Below, in pieces: positions 30,665 to 37,338 of a stretch of DNA of 37,338 nt. Positions within the stretch are counted from its first letter, which is position 1. The number at the start of each line of letters is the position of its first letter. Made by a program: the position numbers and the translations under genes. This DNA is from Planctomycetia bacterium (GTDB taxonomy: Bacteria > Planctomycetota > Planctomycetia > Pirellulales > JALHLM01), in the NCBI GenBank assembly GCA_034440135.1, contig JAWXBP010000435.1, forward strand, positions 1 through 37,338, in the 5' to 3' direction. The notes under the pieces were generated by a model. It made no database searches. It was given only the letters and a program-made list of their open reading frames with translations, and had not been told where the DNA came from.

Positions 30665-32551
30665 CTACTCCACGGTCACGCTTTTCGCGAGGTTTCTCGG
30701 CTTATCCACGTCGCAACCGCGCAGGACGGCAATGTGGTACGCGAGCAATTGAAGCGGGATCGAAGTGACGATCGGTTGGAGGAAGTCTTCCACGTTGGGG
30801 ACGCGAATCACGTCGTCCGCCAGATGCGCCGCGTGCTCGTCGTTCTCCGAAACAATCGCAATCACCGGACCGCCCCGGGCTTTGATCTCTTCCATGTTCG
30901 AAATCACCTTGTCGTACACCAGGCCCTGCGGAATCAAGAATACGCTCGGCGTGTTTTCGTCTACGAGCGCGATCGGTCCGTGCTTCATCTCGGCGGCCGG
31001 ATAACCCTCGGCGTGGATGTAGCTGATTTCCTTGAGCTTGAGCGCGCCTTCCAGCGCGGCGGGGAAATTGAACTGGCGGCCCAGATAGAGGAAGTTTTCC
31101 GCTTGGTAGTACTTCTCCGCGATCTGGCGGATGCGATCGTTCTCTTCCAGCGCCTGGGCGACGAAATCCGGCAGCTTTTGCAACTGATCGATCACCCGCA
31201 AACCGGCGCCGAAGCTCATATGGCGCAGCCGGCCGAAGTGCAGGGCCAACATCGTCAGCACGGCACATTGCGACGTAAAGGCTTTGGTCGACGCCACGCC
31301 AATCTCCGGCCCGGCGTGCAGATAAATGCCGCCGTCCGCGGCCTGAGCGATGGTGCTGCCGACCACATTGCAGATCGCCAGCGTGGGATGTCCCTTGCGC
31401 TTCACTTCACGGAGCGCTGCGAGCGTATCGGCCGTCTCGCCGCTTTGGGTGATAGCAAACAGCAACGTGTGGCGATCGAGCGGCGGGTTGCGGTAGCGCA
31501 GTTCGCTGGCGTATTCCACTTCCACGGGAATGCGGGCGAATTCTTCGATCAGGTACTCGCCCACCAGCGCCGCGTGCCAACTGGTGCCGCAGCCAGTGAG
31601 GACGATGCGCTCGACATTCCGGAGCTCGCTGGCCGGCAGATTGAGGCCGCCGAAGTGGGCCGTCGCTTCGTCCAGGCTCAAGCGGCCGCGCATCGCGTTT
31701 CGCAGCGATTCCGGCTGCTCGAAAATCTCTTTGAGCATGTAATGGGCGAAGCCGCCCAAGTCCACATCCGTGACTTGCGTCTCTAGCACTTCGATGTTGT
31801 GCTGCACTTCGCCTTGATCGCGATGGCTGACTTGCAAGGAGTCAGCGGTGACGACGGCAATCTCGTGATCCTTGAGATACACGATCCGCTCGGTCTCGCC
31901 GACCAAGGGCGAAGCGTCGCTGGCGATGAAGTGTTCGCCGTCGCCGACGCCCACTACCAAAGGGCTGCCCAGCCGCGCGGCGAAAATCACATCCTGATAA
32001 TCGCGGAACAGAATCGCGAGCCCGTACGTGCCCTGCAATTGTGCGAGCGCCCGGCGGATTGCCCGCAATGGCGTCGAATAAGGATTGCCGCTGGTGTCGG
32101 CGTCGAAGGCATCGGCCTCGGCATTGCGGACCTGCTCCAGGCAGCTATCGAGCAAATGAGCGATCACCTCGGTGTCGGTCGCGGAGTTGAAGATGTAGCC
32201 TTGCTGCACCAGGCGGTCTTTGAGCGAACGGTAGTTCTCGATCACCCCGTTGTGGACGATGGCGACTGAGTTGTCGCCGCCCAAGTGTGGATGCGCGTTC
32301 TCGTCGGTCGCCGCGCCGTGGGTCGCCCAACGGGTATGCCCGATGCCGATCGAGCCGCGGACCGGATCCTCGACGAGCCGCGCGGCGAGGTTATCGATCC
32401 GCCCGGCGGCCTTGCCGATGCAGAACTTCCCCCGCGCGGTGACGCCCGCCACACCGGCGCTGTCGTAGCCCCGGTATTCCAGCCGGCGAAGCCCCTGCAG
32501 CAGAATGTCCTGCGCTTCGCGAAACCCGATGTAACCGACGATGCCGCACAT
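30665..32551 (-). CDS. glmS: Glutamine--fructose-6-phosphate aminotransferase (isomerizing)
   Basis: It makes glucosamine-6-phosphate from fructose-6-phosphate and glutamine, the first step to UDP-GlcNAc for peptidoglycan and LPS. 628 residues (E. coli 609). The start at 32551 is fixed by MCGIVGYIG, where Cys2 becomes the N-terminal glutaminase nucleophile. Glutaminase motifs: RGYDSAGVA, GHTRWATHG, VHNGVIENY. The isomerase part has two SIS domains (LTGCGTSWHAA, ITQSGETADT, STKAFTSQ) and ends CDVDKPRNLAKSVTVE as in the family. GGAG lies about 12 bases upstream. No glmS ribozyme is apparent upstream. It is divergent from kdsB across a 299-base gap. Confidence 0.97.
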   Translation of the reverse strand: MCGIVGYIGFREAQDILLQGLRRLEYRGYDSAGVAGVTARGKFCIGKAAGRIDNLAARLVEDPVRGSIGIGHTRWATHGAATDENAHPHLGGDNSVAIVHNGVIENYRSLKDRLVQQGYIFNSATDTEVIAHLLDSCLEQVRNAEADAFDADTSGNPYSTPLRAIRRALAQLQGTYGLAILFRDYQDVIFAARLGSPLVVGVGDGEHFIASDASPLVGETERIVYLKDHEIAVVTADSLQVSHRDQGEVQHNIEVLETQVTDVDLGGFAHYMLKEIFEQPESLRNAMRGRLSLDEATAHFGGLNLPASELRNVERIVLTGCGTSWHAALVGEYLIEEFARIPVEVEYASELRYRNPPLDRHTLLFAITQSGETADTLAALREVKRKGHPTLAICNVVGSTIAQAADGGIYLHAGPEIGVASTKAFTSQCAVLTMLALHFGRLRHMSFGAGLRVIDQLQKLPDFVAQALEENDRIRQIAEKYYQAENFLYLGRQFNFPAALEGALKLKEISYIHAEGYPAAEMKHGPIALVDENTPSVFLIPQGLVYDKVISNMEEIKARGGPVIAIVSENDEHAAHLADDVIRVPNVEDFLQPIVTSIPLQLLAYHIAVLRGCDVDKPRNLAKSVTVE

Positions 32552-32850
32552 GAAATTGGCACTCCGAGGAAAACCAGCCTGCCCAACCGCTGTAACTGCC
32601 GTCCCCGCCAACGGATAGCTTTGTCTCATCAATATATCCCGCAGCTTTGGGAAAGTCCCCGTATGGGTGACTCCCGCTGGCTCGAAAGCCGGTTTCCCCG
32701 GTGGATGCGTCACTACGATCCCCCCATCTCCCACGGCCGGACACCCCAGCCGCCGCGACGCCGCGGACTGCTCTTCTCGCCCCCCGGCGGCTTGTGGTAT
32801 CACCACCGTCGAAATGGGCTATTCGTAGGGCATCAGGGAGGCTTGCGGCG
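32552..32850. other. Divergent gap between glmS and kdsB
   Basis: It should hold promoters for both genes. On the minus strand TATATT (32636-32631) lies about 80 bases before glmS but lacks a good -35 box. I saw no credible gene: open extensions of glmS and kdsB into this gap have no conserved residues. Confidence 0.4.
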
Positions 32851-33627
32851 ATGGCACTTACGGCGTTTGTACCCCGAGTTCACGCGACAAGCTTCGTGGT
32901 CATTCCGGCGCGGCTCGGTTCAACGCGTCTGCCACGGAAGATGCTGCTTTCCGAAACCGGCAAGCCGCTCGTGCAACACACTTACGAGGCCGCCTGCCTG
33001 GCGACGCGCCCCGAAGGCGTGATCATTGCCACCGACCACGAGGAAATCGAAACTGCCGTCCGCGCGTTTGGCGGCGACGTGCGCATGACGAGCGTCGCGC
33101 TCGCCTCGGGCACCGATCGCGTCGCCGCTGTCGCTCGGGAACTGCCGGAGGCTGACATTCTCGTCAACGTGCAAGGGGACGAACCGGAAATCTCCGGCGA
33201 AGCTATCGACCGTGTGATCAGCATGCTCGAAGAACAGCCCGACAAAGTGATGTCGACGCTGGCCACGCCGATGCGTACGCGGGCTCAGATCGAAAGCCCG
33301 AGTTGCGTGAAGGTGGTTTTCGATGCGTCCGGCCGCGCGCTCTATTTCAGCCGCAGTCCGATTCCGCATGCGCGCGAGTGGCGCGACGAGTATCTCACCT
33401 CCACGCCGGCCACCTACCACCTGCACCTGGGCATCTACGCCTACCGCCGGGACTTCCTCCTGCAACTCGCCGCGCTGCCACCGGGCCGCCTGGAGCAAAT
33501 TGAAAAGCTGGAACAACTCCGCGTCCTGGAAGCCGGGCACTCGATCGCGGTCGGTGTGATCGATCAGGCCACGCCGGGGATTGATACGTTGGAGGAGTAT
33601 CAGGACTTCGTCCGACGCTGTGGTTGA
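32851..33627 (+). CDS. kdsB: 3-deoxy-manno-octulosonate cytidylyltransferase (CMP-KDO synthetase)
   Basis: It activates KDO with CTP for transfer to lipid A, in the cytoplasm. 258 residues, the family's usual length. The nucleotide-binding motif RLGSTRLPRK is at 21-30, followed by GKPLVQHTYEAA, then ASGTDRVAAVA, VNVQGDEPEI, YFSRSPIPHAR, LGIYAYRRDFL and EKLEQLRVLEAG. ATG 32851 is chosen because homology starts just after it and GGGAGG lies about 11 bases upstream; the in-frame ATG at 32701 adds unconserved residues. Its presence supports a diderm with a KDO-containing LPS. Confidence 0.95.
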   Translation: MALTAFVPRVHATSFVVIPARLGSTRLPRKMLLSETGKPLVQHTYEAACLATRPEGVIIATDHEEIETAVRAFGGDVRMTSVALASGTDRVAAVARELPEADILVNVQGDEPEISGEAIDRVISMLEEQPDKVMSTLATPMRTRAQIESPSCVKVVFDASGRALYFSRSPIPHAREWRDEYLTSTPATYHLHLGIYAYRRDFLLQLAALPPGRLEQIEKLEQLRVLEAGHSIAVGVIDQATPGIDTLEEYQDFVRRCG

Positions 33628-33655
33628 TTGCTACACCATCGCGATAGCGCGCGCG

Positions 33656-34213
33656 TCAACGCGATGCTCTAGCATATTCCTTGAAACCCTTGATCGGCGG
33701 TCCTGTCGTCATGCGAAACCCGACCGCGCCAAAATCCCCGTCCGCTTCGAAGACGGTTTTCCATTCCGCTGGGCCGAAGACAAGATTATTGGAGAACGAT
33801 GCGCCGACCTGCCCCGAGCGAGTGATGGACACTTCTTCCACTTCGTTCAAATAAAACGTTGGCGATCCACTCATCCGACCGCGACGGCTGGACTCAATCT
33901 CGACGGGTACTTGCATCGTCAATTCGTAGCGGCCGCCAAAGAACGCTACTGCATTCCAGGTACTCGTTGTATTGCGACCTTCGTACGTGATGTAGTGCCG
34001 GCAGTCGTCAAACAGGTGGTCCATTTGTGCGGCAGGCGCAATCTGGGCCAAGCCATTCCGGGCGAATTCTTGGTGACCCCGTGTCTTGTAATTTGCATAG
34101 CCAATATAAACTCCGTAAAACCAGATTGCCCAAATCAAGCAGAAAACACACAGCGATACAACGACCAGTCGAATGAAACCGCTTAGCGCACAGGATCTGT
34201 TGAATGAGCTCAT
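33656..34213 (-). CDS. Single-span membrane protein of unknown function
   Basis: 185 residues. A short N-terminus is followed by one strongly hydrophobic helix (about 13-42; VVVSLCVFCLIWAIWFYGVY) and a soluble part with the pattern FFGGRYELTMQVPVEIE near 91-107, then FYLNEVEEVSI. This looks beta-rich. I recognise no named family. It is convergent with kdsB (28 bases apart). The start at 34213 has only AAGG close upstream. Hydrophobicity and coherent pattern argue that it is real; it could equally start at an internal codon. Confidence 0.6.
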   Translation of the reverse strand: MSSFNRSCALSGFIRLVVVSLCVFCLIWAIWFYGVYIGYANYKTRGHQEFARNGLAQIAPAAQMDHLFDDCRHYITYEGRNTTSTWNAVAFFGGRYELTMQVPVEIESSRRGRMSGSPTFYLNEVEEVSITRSGQVGASFSNNLVFGPAEWKTVFEADGDFGAVGFRMTTGPPIKGFKEYARASR

Positions 34214-34578
34214 GCCTTATACAACTGGATGATGCGAGACGAATTAACCGCCGGATCACGGCATTCGGGAGAAGCTCCCGCGCTACATTTCGATGCACGT
34301 TGGGGAGCAGAGGGCAAGTGTCGATATTGCATTGTCAAAGCCGTTTATAATCGGTGCCAGTAAATGCCGGACCATTGCGAGATTCTCTTCGGCGCCGATT
34401 GGGACTGTGCTTAAGAAACGGCCCCCGCCGACAAGACGGCGATTGTCCACTTTCTCGGCCCCTACACGGACGAAAATTCCCGTCCGCGCCGCTTGCGGCG
34501 GGCTCTGTCGCCAACGAAAATGCGCCCTTTCCGAGAAGCCTCGACCAATGAGACACTTTTGATTCCAGGAGCGAGTGC
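34214..34578. other. 365-base intergenic stretch before the DUF1080 gene
   Basis: I see no credible gene. It holds a small hairpin CGGGAG-AAG-CTCCCG (34266-34280) and a perfect TATAAT at 34346-34351 (+) without a recognisable -35 box at normal spacing, 228 bases before the next ATG. It could be a weak promoter. Confidence 0.35.
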
Positions 34579-35574
34579 ATGTTGCTGAATTCAGGGCGGA
34601 TGATCGCCGCGTTGTGCGTGCTGTTCGCGGCGACCGTGGCGCGGAGTGCGGAGCCAGGGCTGCCGACCTTCACCAGCGCCGACGAAGCCGGAGCGGACTT
34701 CGCCATCCAAGGCGAGTACGTCGGCGAGGTGAACACCGGCGACGGGCCGATGCCGTTCGGCGTGCAAGTCCTCGCCCTGGGCGATGGAAAATTCCGCGCC
34801 GTGGCCTATCCAGGCGGGCTGCCTGGCGCGGGTTGGAAGCGCGGCGACGACAAGCACGTCGCCGAAGGAAAAATGGAGAACGGCCAGGCGGTGTTCAGCG
34901 GCGACGACGGCGGCCAAGGCGTCGTTAAGGACGGCGCCCTGCATGTCTCACACGGCGGCGGCAAGGCCAGCGTGTTGAAGAAAGTCGAACGCAAGAGCGA
35001 GACGCTGGGGGAAGAAGCTCCGGACGGCGCCATCGTCCTCTTTGACGGTTCGTCCACGGATCATTTCGTCGACGGCAAGCTCGTCGAAGAAAATCTGCTC
35101 GCGTCCGGTTGCGCGTCGAAGGAAGAGATGAAAGATCACACGATGCACATCGAGTTCCGCACGCCGTTCATGCCGACTGCCACCGGCCAGGCTCGCGGCA
35201 ACAGCGGCGTGTACGTGCAGGATCGCTATGAGATCCAGGTGCTCGATTCGTTCGCCTTGGAAGGCGAGAACAACGAGTGCGGCGGCTTGTACAGCATGAA
35301 GGCCCCGGCGGTCAACATGTGCTACCCGCCGCTCGCCTGGCAGACGTATGACATCGACTTCACCGCCGCCAAATTCGATGCGGCAGGCAAGAAGACGTCG
35401 AACGCCCGCCTGACGTTGCTGCACAACGGCGTGAAAATTTACGACGACATGGAACTGGCGGACAAAACTCCCGGCGGCGCCCCGCAAGAAGCCCCCGGCG
35501 TCGGCCCGCTGAAACTGCAGGACCACGGCAACCCGGTGGCCTTCCGCAATATCTGGATCGTCGAGAAGAAGTAA
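34579..35574 (+). CDS. Secreted DUF1080 (3-keto-disaccharide hydrolase-like) protein
   Basis: 331 residues with a signal peptide (RSA|E near 24). ATG 34579 is supported by AGGAG eight bases upstream. Residues about 35-140 form a Gly-rich N-terminal domain (IQGEYVGEVNTGDGPMPFGV). The C-terminal jelly roll (about 150-331) carries the DUF1080 signature: GAIVLFDGSS, then GNSGVYVQDRYEIQVLDSF near 213-231, AWQTYDIDF, LTLLHNG and GPLKLQDHGNPVAFRNIWI. The family includes 3-keto-glycoside hydrolases and sugar-binding proteins and is expanded in Planctomycetes; the exact substrate is not readable. Periplasmic or extracellular location. A palindromic 3' element follows. Confidence 0.9.
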   Translation: MLLNSGRMIAALCVLFAATVARSAEPGLPTFTSADEAGADFAIQGEYVGEVNTGDGPMPFGVQVLALGDGKFRAVAYPGGLPGAGWKRGDDKHVAEGKMENGQAVFSGDDGGQGVVKDGALHVSHGGGKASVLKKVERKSETLGEEAPDGAIVLFDGSSTDHFVDGKLVEENLLASGCASKEEMKDHTMHIEFRTPFMPTATGQARGNSGVYVQDRYEIQVLDSFALEGENNECGGLYSMKAPAVNMCYPPLAWQTYDIDFTAAKFDAAGKKTSNARLTLLHNGVKIYDDMELADKTPGGAPQEAPGVGPLKLQDHGNPVAFRNIWIVEKK

Positions 35575-35600
35575 CTCGCGATTGCGATGCTTCAACGCTT

Positions 35601-35668
35601 AAGCCCAGGGAAGGCCCTCGCAGACTGTTCCATCGGGACAGTCAAGCTTGGCCTTCCCTGGGCTTTTT
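35601..35668 (+). repeat. 66-bp palindromic 3' element, copy 2 (after the DUF1080 gene)
   Basis: The arms AAGCCCAGGGAAGGCC (35601-35616) and its reverse complement (35650-35665) are identical to those of copy 1 at 30566-30631. The loop has CTCG, TTCCATCGG and an inner stem GACTGT/ACAGTC. It ends in a run of five T's (35664-35668), so it works as a rho-independent terminator for the plus strand and could serve the convergent gene too. Confidence 0.82.
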
Positions 35669-35692
35669 ACGCGCGCTATGTCTGAACAGAAG

Positions 35693-36466
35693 CTACTTCT
35701 TCACGGCTGCCATCGAACGCGGTACGAGTTGCAGCACGAATACCGAGTCCCAACCGTCGGCAGACGTCGAACCGAGTACGATAAACTGATTCAACGGCAC
35801 TTCGACGGTCGACGAGATGTTCGCGATATTCGCAATCACTTCGCCATTCGCGACCTGGTGACCTACGATGTTGACATTGAACATCGGGCGACCGTCCTTG
35901 GGGCCGGATTGAATTCCCTCGAACTGGAGTTGGTACGAATCTTCGCCCACTTGGGGACGGCATTCCACGTTGAACGACTTGGATGCATCTCCCACGTTGA
36001 TCATCATCTGTCCCACCAGACTCAGATTTGAAATGCCCAGGTCGCCAAGTTCCTGCACAACCGGCTCGAGTCCCGGCGGCACGTCAGCGCCTTGCCCTTT
36101 GCTCCCGAGCCAAATGACGCGCACGGTCACTGGGGGCAACGCCGATGATACTTCCGCGGCGACTTCGCTGGCCTGGTCGAGCTCTCGCAGCAACACCTCC
36201 GTTTGCTTCTGGAGTTCCGGCAGCGCGCTGACGATCAAGCGGTTCGCTCTCACATCGACAGCGACGCGCATATCCGAGTCCGACTGCAACACTTGCGCGA
36301 TCGTTTGTCCGGCCTCCTGCGCCTGAACGAACTTCAAGTGGTACACTCTCAACTCCGAACGCTCGGCCTCTTGCGCATACACGGGCATTGCGCCGCACAG
36401 GGCCGCCAGGATCAGACAGGCGCCAGTCGCCAACCGGCGCAGCTTGGCTCGTTCGTTGAATCGCAT
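35693..36466 (-). CDS. Secreted protein with secretin-N-like domain
   Basis: 257 residues with signal peptide VYA|Q at 31; AGGAG lies seven bases before ATG 36466. Residues 38-95 (RVYHLKFVQAQEAGQTIAQV, then ANRLIVSALPELQKQTEVLL) have the ring-building pattern of secretin short N-domains. There is no secretin beta-barrel, so it is not a pore. The rest (about 110-257) is beta-rich, with PPVTVRVIWLG and a final VPLNQFIVLGSTS stretch, and is not recognised. It lies 33 bases after the anti-sigma gene and is probably in its operon. It may be an envelope component controlled by that sigma factor. Confidence 0.78.
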   Translation of the reverse strand: MRFNERAKLRRLATGACLILAALCGAMPVYAQEAERSELRVYHLKFVQAQEAGQTIAQVLQSDSDMRVAVDVRANRLIVSALPELQKQTEVLLRELDQASEVAAEVSSALPPVTVRVIWLGSKGQGADVPPGLEPVVQELGDLGISNLSLVGQMMINVGDASKSFNVECRPQVGEDSYQLQFEGIQSGPKDGRPMFNVNIVGHQVANGEVIANIANISSTVEVPLNQFIVLGSTSADGWDSVFVLQLVPRSMAAVKK

Positions 36467-36499
36467 GTCAAATCTCCTCGATTGAGAAAAGGTTGTGTG

Positions 36500-37012
36500 T
36501 TAGTTCGCTTCGCTTTCCTGTGCCTGATCGGCGACGCGTAACTCCGGGTACAGCCAAACAATGCTGACCTGCGGATTCTTCGACTTGAGCGGCATGGCAA
36601 TCACCCGCGATTCCGCCGCGAATTCGATGCGCACCTCGGGCGGCGCCGGAACCGCCGCGACGCGCACCGGCGCAACTTCGACGTCCGGCTGCACAACGAG
36701 CGCCGCCTTCTGATCGAAGAAGTTAAACGCCATGACCAGCAGCCCGGCGGCGATCCCGATCACTGCCCAACCGCGCAGGATGGTCCGACGGCGAAGGCGT
36801 TCACGTTGTGCGACGATCGCGATCGGTTCCGTTAGCGTCGCCGGCGCAATTGGCTTCGCTGCCGCGAGCAAGCCTTCCCAATGGCGATCCACTGCCACCG
36901 CGCGACGGCAAACCTCGCAGGCGCCAAGATGCGTTTCAAAGGCGCTGCGCTCCGCTTCGCGCAGATCGCCATTCAAATAGTCGTCAAGGCGCGTGCAATG
37001 TTCGGTGCTCAT
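36500..37012 (-). CDS. Membrane anti-sigma factor with zinc-finger N-terminus
   Basis: 170 residues. ATG 37012 overlaps the sigma-factor stop in ATGA, a typical coupled start. Residues 1-40 are a zf-HC2-type domain: H28-x3-C32-x2-C35 in FETHLGACEVCRR, with His5/Cys6 nearby as the fourth ligand. One membrane helix follows (about 73-98; GWAVIGIAAGLLVMAF). The C-terminal part is outside and ends with a beta-like segment (VIAMPLKSKNPQVSIVWLYP). It is expected to hold the ECF sigma factor at the membrane until a signal releases it. What it senses is unknown. Confidence 0.88.
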   Translation of the reverse strand: MSTEHCTRLDDYLNGDLREAERSAFETHLGACEVCRRAVAVDRHWEGLLAAAKPIAPATLTEPIAIVAQRERLRRRTILRGWAVIGIAAGLLVMAFNFFDQKAALVVQPDVEVAPVRVAAVPAPPEVRIEFAAESRVIAMPLKSKNPQVSIVWLYPELRVADQAQESEAN

Positions 37013-37338
37013 GTGGACGCCCTCGCGTCGCAAGTGTTGTGCGGCGTTTCGGTGAACATCGACCGCATTTTCTTTCTCGCCAACGATAGATTCATCTTTA
37101 CCGCGTCGTGCTTGCACTTCAGCACGCCGGCGATCTCCGTAAGATTGAGTCCTTCGCAGGCGAACAGGTATAGCACTTCGCGCTGCCGCGGTGGTAACGC
37201 GTCGAGCGCCGCGACCGCCCTGGCGACTTCCTCATTTTCTGGGTCTTCGCCAGAATCTGTGGGTGAATTGACGACGAGTTGGCGGGGCGACGGTTGGATT
37301 TTATGAGGCATGGCAGGGTGTTCAAGGGTTGGGGAAGC
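37009..37338 (-). CDS. ECF-type RNA polymerase sigma factor (5' part outside window)
   Basis: The frame stays open to the window edge; the ATG at 37311 is probably internal. The visible 110 codons hold a linker and region 4: LDALPPRQREVLYLFACEGL, then NLTEIAGVLKCKHDAVKMNL, a helix-turn-helix for the -35 element. Region 2 must lie beyond the edge. The stop overlaps the start of the anti-sigma gene (ATGA), and the secretin-N-like gene follows. The three genes look like one self-regulated operon. Confidence 0.85.
   Translation of the reverse strand, partial: ASPTLEHPAMPHKIQPSPRQLVVNSPTDSGEDPENEEVARAVAALDALPPRQREVLYLFACEGLNLTEIAGVLKCKHDAVKMNLSLARKKMRSMFTETPHNTCDARAST

Noticed and set aside
30593-31786. 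A 397-codon open frame on the plus strand opposite glmS
   Set aside because: It lies wholly within the glmS coding region and the adjacent palindrome and is explained by antisense codon bias.
32552-32640. A glmS ribozyme or riboswitch before glmS
   Set aside because: The gap before the glmS start is short of any recognisable ribozyme core, and such ribozymes belong to Gram-positive lineages.
32701-32850. A 50-residue longer N-terminus for KdsB
   Set aside because: The added residues are Pro/Arg-rich and unconserved, while ATG 32851 has a GGGAGG upstream and gives the usual family length.
34293-34562. Small open frames on both strands before the DUF1080 gene
   Set aside because: They overlap each other, lack start signals and show no protein pattern.

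Overview
The window reads as a chromosomal segment of a planctomycete, most likely Pirellulales-like. The support is indirect but consistent. There are several PEP-CTERM secreted proteins, dockerin-type EF-hand pairs, a DUF1559 pseudopilin-like protein, a DUF1080 protein and a LamG protein. There is also a lamin-tail/CotH giant with an LEPR-XLL-like N-terminus, a SecD-SecF fusion, and KdsB, which implies a diderm LPS-type envelope. I saw no phage genes, transposase, CRISPR array, tRNA or rRNA.

Layout. Positions 1-2948 hold the 3' part of an RND efflux permease. Positions 3164-6460 hold the translation genes rpsL, rpsG and fusA. They are separated by long intergenic palindromes, and a strong terminator lies between rpsG and fusA. 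Positions 6643-10476 hold yajC and a fused secDF. Positions 10831-18138 form a minus-strand secretome block. It has two TPR-sulfotransferases alternating with two paralogous PEP-CTERM proteins, followed by a third PEP-CTERM protein with dockerins. Positions 18451-21073 form a plus-strand set: a small lipoprotein, a DUF1559 protein and a PL10-type pectate lyase. Positions 21047-28542 (minus) hold a 1691-residue CotH/lamin-tail/dockerin protein and a 742-residue protein that is two PEP-CTERM proteins fused head to tail. Positions 28842-30392 hold a Tat-exported His-rich protein of unknown function. Positions 30665-33627 hold glmS and kdsB, divergently transcribed. Positions 33656-35574 hold a small membrane protein and a DUF1080 protein. 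Positions 35693-37338 hold an ECF sigma factor (cut by the window edge), its anti-sigma factor and a secretin-N-like secreted protein, apparently one operon.

How the parts fit. Much of the window concerns building and exporting to the envelope: YajC/SecDF for export, GlmS and KdsB for envelope sugars, and many exported proteins with sorting tails, calcium-binding dockerin pairs and carbohydrate-binding folds. The most unusual items are the double PEP-CTERM protein with an internal sorting tail and a second signal peptide, the duplicated sulfotransferase/PEP-CTERM module, and a hairpin joining a stop codon to the next gene's Shine-Dalgarno sequence. Others are a 66-bp palindromic 3' element present twice, an unnamed ~120-residue module present three times, and an S12 residue that matches a streptomycin-resistance substitution. 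All functional statements come from motif reading by eye; no database search was run.
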